Below, one piece after another: positions 49,611 through 57,991 of a stretch of 64,000 nt of DNA (positions are counted from its first letter, which is position 1; each line of letters begins with the position of its first letter). The notes beneath the pieces were generated by a model, which was not told where the DNA came from, did no database searches, and saw only the letters and a list, made by a program, of their open reading frames with translations. Where the stretch lies: NCBI GenBank assembly GCA_943192975.1, contig CALPCJ010000001.1, positions 124,001-188,000 on the forward strand, written 5' to 3'. The translations under genes were made by a program, and so were the position numbers. This DNA is from Senimuribacter intestinalis (GTDB taxonomy: Bacteria; Bacillota; Clostridia; Peptostreptococcales; Anaerovoracaceae).

Positions 49611-50434
49611 AGTTCCGCCCTTTCTCCCTCATAAACAATAACCGCCGGACCGCTTAAGTAAAGGTCTTTTACCTTGCCTCCCTCTCTGATTACATCTACA
49701 TAAAGAGTGCCTCCAGCCATCTCTACCGCCGTGTGGTCGCCGGAAACCAGTCCCTTCTCCGATAAAACGGTCACCACAGAGCCGGTTCCCGTTCCGCAGG
49801 CATAAGTAAAGTCCTCTACGCCCCGTTCAAAGGTACGTTCAAAAATCGTTCCATTCTCTGTGATTTCATAAAAATTCACATTAGCACCCTTGGACAAATC
49901 CGGATGCTCCCGCAGCGCTTTTCCAAGTTCCCAAATCGTCGCAGGTTCCGTCTTTGCAAGACCCGGATACTCCACCACCAGATGAGGGAGTCCCGGATTT
50001 CCAAGCTCCACATAGGCAGTATTCCAAACATTACCGAGGGCATTCAAATTCACATCAAGAGACAGCTTTGTCACATCGTTTAAGCGAATCTGATAATCCA
50101 TAGCAGAAAGCCTCTTGCCATAAACTGGTCCCGCTGTGGTTTCCACAGTCATGGACTCTCCTGCGATACCCTTTTCATAGCCGTATTTACAGATGCATCT
50201 TGCTCCGTTTCCGCACATTTCGCCGATAGAGCCGTCAGCATTGATAAAAATCATGCCGAAGTCGCCCCCTGCTTTGGGCTCTACAACCGCCATCAGACCA
50301 TCTGCCCCCACCGCCATTGCCCGCGGGCAAAGAGTTCTTGCTATATCACAAAGGGTTTCCACAGGCAAATTCAAAGTTCTGTTATCAATGACGATAAAGT
50401 CGTTGCCTGCGCCCTGCATTTTCGTAAATTTCAT
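49607..50434 (-). CDS. dapF: Diaminopimelate epimerase
   Basis: 275 aa. Both catalytic cysteines are present: CGNGARC in the first half (MCGNGARCICKYGYEKG) and ACGTGTGS in the second (FTYACGTGTGSVV). N-terminal KMQGAGNDF is the family start. It converts LL- to meso-diaminopimelate, the precursor of lysine and of the stem peptide. Its start overlaps the zinc-ribbon gene by 4 nt. Confidence 0.96.
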   Translation of the reverse strand: MKFTKMQGAGNDFIVIDNRTLNLPVETLCDIARTLCPRAMAVGADGLMAVVEPKAGGDFGMIFINADGSIGEMCGNGARCICKYGYEKGIAGESMTVETTAGPVYGKRLSAMDYQIRLNDVTKLSLDVNLNALGNVWNTAYVELGNPGLPHLVVEYPGLAKTEPATIWELGKALREHPDLSKGANVNFYEITENGTIFERTFERGVEDFTYACGTGTGSVVTVLSEKGLVSGDHTAVEMAGGTLYVDVIREGGKVKDLYLSGPAVIVYEGERAEL

Positions 50435-50829
50435 TCTGCTGCCTCCTCTTTCATTGCTAAACCTTTAAGCTCCGCAAGAGAAAGCTCTGCGCCTTCAAGC
50501 CTGCGGTTTTCATCACTTCTTACAGAAATTCCAACCGTCTCAACCTTGATATAAACCGTTCGGTTTTCCTTTCCTTTAAACTTCTTAAACTGCCCTGCCA
50601 TAGTTGCCGTAGTAAAGGCCAAGCCTGTCACATCTGACTGTGCAGCCTTCATCACGCTGCCGCAAGCCGGACACTTAAAATAGTATTCTCTGTCCAAAAG
50701 TTTCCACTCATCACGAGTCAGCCACTTCGGATTTTTTTCTTTACAAAATGGACATATCGTAAAAGTCGTATCCGCAAAACGCTGCGGAATATCATACATA
50801 CTTGCCGTGTCACGTTTAAAATTACCCAT
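50431..50829 (-). CDS. Zinc-ribbon protein of unknown function
   Basis: 132 aa. Two CxxC pairs form a zinc ribbon (FTICPFCKEK and YFKCPACGSVM, about residues 25-57). The rest is soluble with no recognised domain. It is first in the operon with dapF and the small membrane proteins and is translationally coupled to dapF. A regulatory or nucleic-acid-binding role is only a guess. Confidence 0.65.
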   Translation of the reverse strand: MGNFKRDTASMYDIPQRFADTTFTICPFCKEKNPKWLTRDEWKLLDREYYFKCPACGSVMKAAQSDVTGLAFTTATMAGQFKKFKGKENRTVYIKVETVGISVRSDENRRLEGAELSLAELKGLAMKEEAAE

Positions 50830-50956
50830 ACGTTTCTCCTTAATTGCAGTATAGCATATGTTTCCTTAGAGTTGCAAGAAAAACTGCTGCTTTACCACAT
50901 TGAAAGTTTTCTATCATTTCTTCAAAGAAGTTCAATCTCCTAAATAACAAAAATAG

Positions 50957-50998
50957 GAAAGGCAACCGCAAAGAAAGGATTGTTTCGTTACGGTTGCC
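50957..50998 (-). terminator. Terminator of lysA
   Basis: GGCAACCG and CGGTTGCC pair across a 22-nt loop, which itself can fold, 18 nt past the lysA stop. On the minus strand the pair is followed by a T-rich tract. Confidence 0.7.
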
Positions 50999-51016
50999 CT
51001 GTGTTTTACATTTACA

Positions 51017-52297
51017 TTAAAGCTGTTCGTTCATCAGCATATCATCATAAGACTGACGTTTCACTACAATGCGGGACTGTCCGTCGCGGACGAACACCAC
51101 TGCAGGAATCGGGTTCTTATTGTAATTGCTTGCCATAGAGTATCCATATGCGCCTGTGGAATAAATGGCAAAGATGTCTCCTGTTTCCGGAGTCGGAACC
51201 TTTAAGTCATGAATCAGAATATCACCGGATTCACAGCATTTTCCGCAAACTGTTACAGTTTCAGTTTTTTCAGCGTCTGCCTTGTTTGCGATAACGCCGG
51301 TATATTCCGCCTGATAAAGCGCCGGTCTGATATTGTCAGTCATGCCGCCGTCAACAGAAACATACTTTCTGATGTCTCTAATATCCTTAATGCTTCCGAT
51401 GGTATAAAGACTAACGCCGGCTTCGGCAACAATGCTTCTGCCCGGTTCGATGACTACCAGCGGTTTAGGCAGATCTTTTTCTGTAAACCACTGATCAATT
51501 CTTTCCATCATTGGATCAAGGAAATAGCTGTACGGCGGTCGTTTCTCATCTACATAAGTCACGCCAAATCCACCGCCCAGATTGAGTTCCTTTACTGTTT
51601 CTCCATAGGTATCTTTAATTTTTCCAGCCAGTTCTAAGATGATTTCCAGCGCCTGCAGATGGGAATCATTATCTAAAAGCTGAGAACCCACATGGAAATG
51701 CAGTCCATAAAACTCTACATATGGAGAATCGATTGCGGCTTTTATCTGCGGCATAATCACATCGTCATCGAGAGGAATTCCGAATTTGGAATCCTTCTTT
51801 CCGGTGACAATATAGTCATGACTGCTGCTTTTCACGCCAGGAGTTACTCGGAAGAGTATTTTGATTGTCTTATCCTTCTCCTTACAGATTTCTTCAATCA
51901 TTGCAAGTTCAGAAAGTCCGTCTACAATAATTCTTCCAATTCCATACTCGACAGCAAGTTCAAGCTCGCTGCGCAGCTTATTATTTCCATTAAACTCAAT
52001 GCGTTCAGCAGGAAAACCCGCTTTTATTGCGGTATACAGCTCACCGCCGGATACCACGTCTACACACATATTTTCGTCTTTTACCAGTTTAGCCATTGCC
52101 AGAGGAAAAAAAGCCTTTGCCGCATAGGCAACTCTTGTTCCTGGATATTTCTCCACGAAATCTCTGCGCAGTTCGCTAAATCTGTTTACAATATCGCGCT
52201 CAGAGTAGACATACAATGGTGTGTCATACTTCTGCGCAAGCTCTACAGTGCTGCATCCATCAATGTATAATGTATGCTCTTTTATTTCTCTCACCAT
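51017..52297 (-). CDS. lysA: Diaminopimelate decarboxylase
   Basis: 426 aa from the ATG at 52297 with GAGAGG upstream; the TTG five codons before it is less likely. PLP lysine in VAYAAKAF, HFHVGSQ, GGGFGVTY, EPGRSIVAEAG and the active-site CESGD are all intact (fold-type III decarboxylase). It makes lysine from meso-DAP, so dapF and lysA stand in adjacent transcription units. Confidence 0.96.
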   Translation of the reverse strand: MVREIKEHTLYIDGCSTVELAQKYDTPLYVYSERDIVNRFSELRRDFVEKYPGTRVAYAAKAFFPLAMAKLVKDENMCVDVVSGGELYTAIKAGFPAERIEFNGNNKLRSELELAVEYGIGRIIVDGLSELAMIEEICKEKDKTIKILFRVTPGVKSSSHDYIVTGKKDSKFGIPLDDDVIMPQIKAAIDSPYVEFYGLHFHVGSQLLDNDSHLQALEIILELAGKIKDTYGETVKELNLGGGFGVTYVDEKRPPYSYFLDPMMERIDQWFTEKDLPKPLVVIEPGRSIVAEAGVSLYTIGSIKDIRDIRKYVSVDGGMTDNIRPALYQAEYTGVIANKADAEKTETVTVCGKCCESGDILIHDLKVPTPETGDIFAIYSTGAYGYSMASNYNKNPIPAVVFVRDGQSRIVVKRQSYDDMLMNEQL

Positions 52298-52317
52298 TAT
52301 CTTGCCTCTCAATTCTG

Positions 52318-53238
52318 CTATCTTTCTACCTTAAAAACTATACTCTTCTTTTCTGTGTCCATGGTGCAAAGTGCACCCATCGGAAGTGTCATCATCGGCT
52401 TTCCATGTCCTGACTCTACATTGTACATTACAGGAATATCAAGGTCCTCAAAGATTTCTTCCAAACACTTATACACATCATAGGCTGGGCATTCTTCATT
52501 GACAATTTTCGTAAACTGTCCCAGAATAATCCCCGCGCAGTCTGCCAGCTTTCCGGCATTCTTTAAATGGTACGTCCATTTCTCAATCTTTGTTACAGGC
52601 TCACAAACCTCTTCGATGAATAAAATCTTACCCTTCGTGTCCGGTTCATAAGGCGTTCCAATGGCGGCAGAAAGGAGGGAGAGATTCCCTCCAATCAATC
52701 TGCCGGATGCCTTACCTGTTTTCATGACGTCTATTTCACAGCCCTTTGGATTGCAGAATTCAAATGTATCTTCTGCCTCCAGCGCTGCAAAAAATGACGC
52801 TTTTGTTTCTTCATCGAAACTATCTACCATATTGGAAGATACCATAGGTCCATGGAACGTAACCAAGTCACACTGCTGATTCAGCGCAAGGTGTAAACTG
52901 GTCACATCGCTGTAGCCTACGAAAACTTTTGGATTCGCTTTTACCAAATCAAAATCTATGTACTCCATAGCACGGCTTCCGCCATCGCCTCCGCGAATAC
53001 AGAAAATGCCGTTCACTTCGGGATCTGCGAACATCTTATTGACCCATTCGCCACGAGTCTTGCCGCTTCCTGCCATATATCCGCCATAATCCTGGTCTAA
53101 GTTATCTGCCAGTTTTACCTGAAATCCAAGGTCTTCTACTGCCTTTTTACACTCTGCAACTCTATCAGTTCCAATTGCGGAACTGCTGCAAATCAGACCT
53201 ATTGTATCACCTTTTTTTAATTTTTTTGGGTAACGCAT
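52318..53238 (-). CDS. LD-carboxypeptidase (peptidase family S66)
   Basis: 306 aa from the ATG at 53238 (AGAGGGTG upstream). The S66 triad context is visible: Ser in VGYSDVTSLHLAL, Glu in ILFIEEVCEPV and His in VESGHGKPMMTLP. These cytoplasmic enzymes remove the terminal D-Ala from muropeptide tetrapeptides during recycling (LdcA type), or hydrolyse microcin C7-like compounds (MccF type). The former fits the surrounding peptidoglycan genes. Confidence 0.9.
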   Translation of the reverse strand: MRYPKKLKKGDTIGLICSSSAIGTDRVAECKKAVEDLGFQVKLADNLDQDYGGYMAGSGKTRGEWVNKMFADPEVNGIFCIRGGDGGSRAMEYIDFDLVKANPKVFVGYSDVTSLHLALNQQCDLVTFHGPMVSSNMVDSFDEETKASFFAALEAEDTFEFCNPKGCEIDVMKTGKASGRLIGGNLSLLSAAIGTPYEPDTKGKILFIEEVCEPVTKIEKWTYHLKNAGKLADCAGIILGQFTKIVNEECPAYDVYKCLEEIFEDLDIPVMYNVESGHGKPMMTLPMGALCTMDTEKKSIVFKVER

Positions 53239-53255
53239 TTGTATTTCACCCTCTA

Positions 53256-53789
53256 TTAGAACCACATGATGTTAACAATCAGAGTCGCTGCAATCAGGGA
53301 TGCCAAGTCGCCTAAAAGACCTGCTGCGATGGAGTGTCTGGTGTTACTGATTCCTACAGAACCGAAGTATACAGCTACTACATAGAAAGTGGTTTCAGTG
53401 GAACCCAGTGCAACAGAGGCAATTCTACCAATCTGGGACTGTGTACCGTACTGCGCTAACAAATCTGCCATCATACCTTCTGCACCGCCGCCGGAGAAAG
53501 ATCTCATGATTGCCATCGGCAGAACTTCGGATGGTAAACCGATTACATTAGTTACAGGAGCAAGCAGGTCGCAAATGAAATCCATTGCACCGGATGCTCT
53601 GAACATACCTATAGCACAAAGCATTGCTACCAGGTAAGGAATAATCATAATGGCTGTTGAAAAGCCTTCTTTTGCTCCTTCTGTAAATACAGAATATACA
53701 GGAACTTTTTTACAAATTGCATAAAAGGCTACCAGTGCAACAACAACTGGAATCGCCCAAATGGATATCGCTTCTAATACTGCTGTCAT
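53256..53789 (-). CDS. spmB: Spore maturation protein B
   Basis: 177 aa. Nucleoside-recognition-type (Gate) membrane protein: ISIWAIPVVVALVAFYAI, SFSGGGAEGMMADLL and ASVALGSTETTFYVVAVYFGSVG are SpmB signatures. With SpmA it is needed for core dehydration and heat resistance in Bacillus and Clostridium spores. It lies 12 nt after spmA. Confidence 0.93.
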   Translation of the reverse strand: MTAVLEAISIWAIPVVVALVAFYAICKKVPVYSVFTEGAKEGFSTAIMIIPYLVAMLCAIGMFRASGAMDFICDLLAPVTNVIGLPSEVLPMAIMRSFSGGGAEGMMADLLAQYGTQSQIGRIASVALGSTETTFYVVAVYFGSVGISNTRHSIAAGLLGDLASLIAATLIVNIMWF

Positions 53790-53801
53790 GTTCTTACCTC
53801 C

Positions 53802-54521
53802 TTAGAATGAAACTCTTCCGCCGTCTTTAGAGCTAACGGAAACATAATTTTCCGGCAGAACAATCGGATTGTCGCCGATGTACTCTTCGTTGATTTCCAG
53901 AGTGCCTGCTGCCATTTCCTTTTCGATTACGTTTTCCCACTTCCATCTCTTCATCTTCTGGAATAAGATAGTGCAAGTAACACCCACGATAGTGGAGATA
54001 GCGGTTGCAATGATAACCGGTGCGATAATTTCAGCAGCGCCCTGTGTCTGTACTGCAGAACGAAGACCCATAGCGGTTACCGGAATCAGAGTAATAGAGG
54101 TTGTAGAAACTGCCATCAGCATGCACTGTGCATTAGTAGCAATACCCCTAGTAGGGTTTAATGTCTGCAGTTCAGCCATCGCTTTCAGACCAAACGGAGT
54201 AGCAGCGTTACCGATACCTAAGATATTAGCTGCGAAGTACAGAGCCATTGCCGAGTTAGCAGGGTGGTCTGCCGGTACGTCAGGGAACAATAAACGCATT
54301 ACCGGTGCGATTGCTTTACCAAGCTTTTCGCAAAGACCAGCTCTTTCCATTACTTTCATCAAACCGCAGAAGAAAGCCATGATACCAATCAGACCTAATG
54401 CGATATCAACAGCAGTCTGTGCAAAGTCGAAGACATTGTTCAGAACTGCCTCAATGTTACCAGTTACGCCGCCGGCAATAACTGCGATGACAACAAATGC
54501 CACCCAAATGTAATTCATCAT
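53802..54521 (-). CDS. spmA: Spore maturation protein A
   Basis: 239 aa, first of two tandem ATGs with AAGGAGG upstream. Gate-domain membrane protein with LGLIGIMAFFCGLMKVMERAGL, LYFAANILGIGNAATPFGLKAM and AQCMLMAVSTTSITLIPVTAMGLR. It forms a pair with spmB and is followed by LD-carboxypeptidase, lysA and dapF genes. Confidence 0.94.
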   Translation of the reverse strand: MMNYIWVAFVVIAVIAGGVTGNIEAVLNNVFDFAQTAVDIALGLIGIMAFFCGLMKVMERAGLCEKLGKAIAPVMRLLFPDVPADHPANSAMALYFAANILGIGNAATPFGLKAMAELQTLNPTRGIATNAQCMLMAVSTTSITLIPVTAMGLRSAVQTQGAAEIIAPVIIATAISTIVGVTCTILFQKMKRWKWENVIEKEMAAGTLEINEEYIGDNPIVLPENYVSVSSKDGGRVSF

Positions 54522-54702
54522 AATTAAATATCCTCCTTAAAAAATGCGTATAGGTACTACACGATTCTTAATAATTGCTGATTTAAATTTCATTTCAAAG
54601 TTCTATGGTACAGTCTGCAGCCTTTCATAAAACTAAGAAATAATTCTTAAATCACTTGGCGAAAATCTATAGAGCAATATTCATGCCAATTCTTTTCATT
54701 CA

Positions 54703-54716
54703 GGCATGATTTTTGC
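54703..54716 (+). promoter_or_regulatory. Sigma-54 promoter 1
   Basis: GGCATGATTTTTGC: GG and GC exactly 10 nt apart, with TT before the -12 GC, as in TGGCACG-N4-TTGCW. It lies 57 nt upstream of the membrane protein gene at 54773. Confidence 0.8.
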
Positions 54717-54772
54717 TTGTATATATGCTTGGAAGGAAGCTTCCAGCAAAACAAAATAAAGGAGATCATTTC

Positions 54773-55243
54773 ATGCAAGGACATTTTTCAGTCATTAATA
54801 AGCGAGGTTTCATCACCTCCTGTATATTAATCTTTATCAGTATTTTAGGATTTGCGTACAGCCTTTTCAGACAGGTAGGCGGCGGCTCCAAGCTGTGGAT
54901 TGTACCGCTTATCCTTTTTGCCTGCTTCGCCCTTATCAGCCTTTTGATTCTTCGCGGCGTCGCTACAGCCGGCATTGATGTGCAAAACGGTCAGGTCATA
55001 TTTGCCGCCGCAGGTGGAAATGGGCTCAGAGCACCGCAGTTTTCCCTGTCTGACTTAGAATCCGTTCAGCTTTACAACAGCGATGGTCCCATTGCAAATC
55101 CGGAAAGTTCCGTCCTTGCTGGAGCAAAGGTCGTCTTTACCACCAAAAATGACCAGCAATTTGTATATTATCCTGTAACGATTACATATAAGCAATTTCT
55201 TAATCTGAAGCAGGGACTTACTCAGCTTCAGTCACTATTATAA
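54773..55243 (+). CDS. Two-TM membrane protein with PH-like cytoplasmic domain, unknown function
   Basis: 156 aa from the ATG at 54773 with AAAGGAG upstream. Two helices (about 12-32 and 39-60) are followed by a ~95-residue soluble beta-rich domain (FSLSDLESVQLYN, AKVVFTTKNDQQFVYYPVTITY), which resembles bacterial PH-like (YdbT-type) domains. It has its own sigma-54 promoter. Its role in the D-peptide cluster is unknown. Confidence 0.7.
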   Translation: MQGHFSVINKRGFITSCILIFISILGFAYSLFRQVGGGSKLWIVPLILFACFALISLLILRGVATAGIDVQNGQVIFAAAGGNGLRAPQFSLSDLESVQLYNSDGPIANPESSVLAGAKVVFTTKNDQQFVYYPVTITYKQFLNLKQGLTQLQSLL

Positions 55244-55406
55244 AATATTTCTATTTTTTAAATCTGACCTGCAAATCGCAGGTCTTTTTCTTACAATTTT
55301 TTACAATACTCCCCAAAATAGTCCTATATTTAGAACTTATAATCCGTAAATCCGGACAATTTCATAATTAACACTGTTGCAATCCTCATTTCAGGAAGTT
55401 TTTTTA

Positions 55407-55420
55407 GGCATGATTCTTGC
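55407..55420 (+). promoter_or_regulatory. Sigma-54 promoter 2
   Basis: GGCATGATTCTTGC, GG-N10-GC, identical to promoter 1 in 13 of 14 positions. It lies 95 nt upstream of the gene at 55515 and probably transcribes the VanX-like gene too. Confidence 0.8.
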
Positions 55421-55514
55421 TACTATTATCATAGTATAGAACTATATGCTGTTTCATCAGGAAATAGCACTCGGCTTTTTATATAGGAAAAGCCCAAAGA
55501 AAGGATCAATCATT

Positions 55515-56123
55515 ATGTACAAAATTCAGTATCATTACACCAATCTTGCCAAGCAGGTTTTATTCGGCGTATGCTTTGTCTATGTCCTGCTTCGTTTTTT
55601 GATTATGGCAGAAATTATTATCTTCAAGATTGACGGTTATTACCAGGCGACCAACATTCCATTAACTCTCGTTATGTATCTTGTAATCTTCGCCCTGATT
55701 GCCTTCCTCTTCAGAGGTCACAAATACTGCTACAGCACTTATGACGAAAAGAGGCTGACCTACCACAACAGTCTTTTGAAAAGAAGTCGCAGCTTGGATT
55801 TTTCAGAAGCGCAGGTTGCCGTATTTGATACCAAAGGCGTCAGCTTTTACGCAAAAGACGGCGACAACTTTGAAAGTGCGAAGCCAATCTTCTTCCTGCC
55901 CTTTTTTAGAGACGGAAAAATCGAAGCCATACAGATTAACAAGTTTTACAAAATGTTAAAAGAATTGCCCGGCATGCGTGTTATCAAGCGTTTTCACGTT
56001 CTGCCTGGCTACGAAAAGAAATGGAATTTTGTCACCATCGCATATGGCTTCCTCGCGGTCATCGTATTTATGAACTGCGCTACCCCACTGACCGTATGTA
56101 TCGTACTGCTCCAAAATCACTAA
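55515..56123 (+). CDS. Two-to-three-TM membrane protein of unknown function, upstream of the VanX-like gene
   Basis: 202 aa from the ATG at 55515 with AAAGGA upstream. Two N-terminal helices (about 15-36 and 47-65) and one C-terminal helix (about 178-198) flank a soluble beta-rich domain (YDEKRLTYHNSLLKRSRSLDFSEAQVAVFDTKGVSFYAKDG). The layout resembles the protein at 54773 (helical anchor plus PH-like domain). It is 20 nt upstream of the dipeptidase gene. Confidence 0.65.
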   Translation: MYKIQYHYTNLAKQVLFGVCFVYVLLRFLIMAEIIIFKIDGYYQATNIPLTLVMYLVIFALIAFLFRGHKYCYSTYDEKRLTYHNSLLKRSRSLDFSEAQVAVFDTKGVSFYAKDGDNFESAKPIFFLPFFRDGKIEAIQINKFYKMLKELPGMRVIKRFHVLPGYEKKWNFVTIAYGFLAVIVFMNCATPLTVCIVLLQNH

Positions 56124-56143
56124 AAAAGGAGACTATCAAAACA

Positions 56144-56713
56144 ATGAAACAATATGGCAATTTAGTAAGACTATTAGATATGGACCCCGATTTCATCATC
56201 GAACTGGTCTACGCAACAGCAGATAATTTTACAGGCAGCATCGTCTATGATTCTCCTGAATGCTATATCGATGTGGATACGGCTAAGCGCCTGATTATTG
56301 CCAAGAATTTAGCAAAGAAAGATGGCTATCGCATGAAAGTTTGGGACGCATTCCGCCCAACAAGCGCCCAGCAGCGATTTTGGGATCTGCTTCCCGACAA
56401 TGACTTTGTCGCCTATCCACCGGACATGGAGACCATTACAGAGTTTAAGAACTCCCACATGAACGGTCAGTGCGTTGACGTAACCTTAACGGACATGGAT
56501 GGTAATGACATCCTCATGCCAAGCGCTTTTGACGACTTTACAGAAAAAGCCCGCCTGGATTGTCAGACGACTTCCGGCGAGGCTCTTAAAAATGCTACAT
56601 ATTTGCGCGACATCATGGTTCGCGCAGGATTCAGTCCTTACAGCGGCGAATGGTGGCATTTCTATGATAGAAATTCAGTACCAGTAAGATACACAGAGAC
56701 TATCCCTAGATAG
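56144..56713 (+). CDS. D-alanyl-D-alanine dipeptidase (VanX/DdpX family)
   Basis: 189 aa from the ATG at 56144. The VanX zinc site is complete: SHMNGQCVDVTL (SxHxxGxxxD, His and Asp ligands), SGEWWHF (catalytic Glu, third ligand His) and the substrate Arg in DAFRPTSAQ. It hydrolyses D-Ala-D-Ala. There are no vanHA or ddp transporter genes, so the role is nutrition or recycling rather than glycopeptide resistance (inference). It is expressed from the sigma-54 promoter at 55407. Confidence 0.93.
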   Translation: MKQYGNLVRLLDMDPDFIIELVYATADNFTGSIVYDSPECYIDVDTAKRLIIAKNLAKKDGYRMKVWDAFRPTSAQQRFWDLLPDNDFVAYPPDMETITEFKNSHMNGQCVDVTLTDMDGNDILMPSAFDDFTEKARLDCQTTSGEALKNATYLRDIMVRAGFSPYSGEWWHFYDRNSVPVRYTETIPR

Positions 56714-56722
56714 TCTCTGTTT
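56695..56722. terminator. Terminator overlapping the VanX-like gene's stop
   Basis: AGAGACTATC and GATAGTCTCT form a perfect 10-bp stem with a 4-nt loop, followed by GTTTCATTTTT. It also contains the stop of the convergent small gene at 56706. Confidence 0.85.
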
Positions 56723-56894
56723 CATTTTTGTTGTCATTTCCATTGTCTGCCCGCATCTGTTCCTGCTCCATGCAGGCTTTCGCCTTGGCACTTTTCTTTT
56801 CTAATAAGTTCTGCATCATGCTCTTGTCATGGTTCTTCATGATATATACAAAAGACAGTGCAATAATCCCAAGGCCGATGAGGATTTTAATCAT
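56706..56894 (-). CDS. Small single-TM protein
   Basis: 62 aa. One N-terminal helix (IKILIGLGIIALSFVYIM) followed by a charged tail (NLLEKKSAKAKACMEQEQMRADNGND...). It follows the M19 dipeptidase gene by 5 nt and should be co-transcribed from the sigma-54 promoter at 57893. No family recognised. Confidence 0.55.
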   Translation of the reverse strand: MIKILIGLGIIALSFVYIMKNHDKSMMQNLLEKKSAKAKACMEQEQMRADNGNDNKNETETI

Positions 56895-56899
56895 TGAAA

Positions 56900-57850
56900 T
56901 TACCTCCCGATTACGTCTTTTAAAACGCGCAGTGCATTGCCGCTGCTGATTAAATCGATTTCATCACAAGTGAAGTGTTTCTCCATAGCGCCGATTAATT
57001 TACCAAAGCCAGCATAGTTCACCAGTTCACCGTTATCATCAATTCCATCAAAGTCGGAGCCGAATCCGATAGCTTCAATACCAGCTTTATCTCTCATGTA
57101 CAACAGGTGCTCCACAATCCAGTCGATTTTCGGTGCTTCTTCGTCATCTTTTAAAAACGGTCCGTTAAAGTTTACACCGACAACGCCGCCTGCATTACCC
57201 AGAGTTTTCAGCTGATCATCAGTCAGGTTACGTCTGTGGCTGCAAAGGGCTCTAGCACAGGAGTGAGAAGCAACAAACGGCTTCTTGCTGTATTTTGCAA
57301 CATCGTAGAAACCACCTTCGGACAGATGAGATACGTCGATTACCATGCCAAGACGGTTCATTTCCTCTACTACTTCAATACCAAACGGTTTCAGACCGCG
57401 CAGGTGTTCTTCCTGATTGTCGCTGCTTGGAAAACCAACAGAATTTTCAAAGTTCCACAGAACAGTCAAAAGTCTTACTCCCATATCGTAAACTTCGTGA
57501 AGTCTTTCCATTTTTCCATCCAAGAATACACCGTCTTCGATGGTCAACAAAGAAGATAAAATACCCTCTTCCTTGTTTTTCATAATGTCTTCCACAGTGT
57601 AAACCGGTCTGATGTGTGCCTTGTTTGCTTCCATAACCTGCTGATACCGAGCGTACATCCCCTTGATGATATCATAAGGATCCATCGTTTTCATCTCGCT
57701 TCTGGATATGTACATCGCAAAGAACTGCGCTAAACTGTCATTTTCCTTTAACAATTCCACGTTGATGGAAAGATCAGCATTATAAAAATCAAGTTCCGGC
57801 TTTCTCCATGCTTCAAGAAGTGTGTCGCAATGCATATCTACTATTTTCAT
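56900..57850 (-). CDS. Membrane dipeptidase-like metallopeptidase (family M19)
   Basis: 316 aa from the ATG at 57850 with GGAGG 8 nt upstream; the ATG five codons before overlaps that site. Renal-dipeptidase motifs: VDMHCDTLLE (HxD ligands), LLTIEDG (bridging Glu), DVSHLSEGGF, ASHSCARALCSHRRN and GSDFDGID. Family members cut dipeptides with a D-residue or dehydropeptide at the C-terminal side. No signal peptide, so it is cytoplasmic here. It is divergent from the M20 gene, each side having its own sigma-54 promoter. Confidence 0.92.
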   Translation of the reverse strand: MKIVDMHCDTLLEAWRKPELDFYNADLSINVELLKENDSLAQFFAMYISRSEMKTMDPYDIIKGMYARYQQVMEANKAHIRPVYTVEDIMKNKEEGILSSLLTIEDGVFLDGKMERLHEVYDMGVRLLTVLWNFENSVGFPSSDNQEEHLRGLKPFGIEVVEEMNRLGMVIDVSHLSEGGFYDVAKYSKKPFVASHSCARALCSHRRNLTDDQLKTLGNAGGVVGVNFNGPFLKDDEEAPKIDWIVEHLLYMRDKAGIEAIGFGSDFDGIDDNGELVNYAGFGKLIGAMEKHFTCDEIDLISSGNALRVLKDVIGR

Positions 57851-57892
57851 TTTGTCTTCCTCCATTTATTATACATCTATCATATACTAAAA

Positions 57893-57906
57893 GCAAAAAT
57901 TGTGCC
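57893..57906 (-). promoter_or_regulatory. Sigma-54 promoter 3 (M19 dipeptidase)
   Basis: On the minus strand TGGCACAATTTTTGCT, GG-N10-GC, the closest match to consensus of the five. It lies 43 nt upstream of the gene start. Confidence 0.88.
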
Positions 57907-57933
57907 ACCTTTTTATATCATAAGAATTGTATC

Positions 57934-57947
57934 GGCACAAGACTTGC
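57934..57947 (+). promoter_or_regulatory. Sigma-54 promoter 4 (M20 hydrolase)
   Basis: CGGCACAAGACTTGCAT, GG-N10-GC. It shares the 14-nt segment TTGCATAAGAATAG with promoter 5. It lies 45 nt upstream of the gene at 57992. Confidence 0.85.
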
Positions 57948-57991
57948 ATAAGAATAGTAATCAGAAAAGAAAACTGATTACGGAGGGTTCC

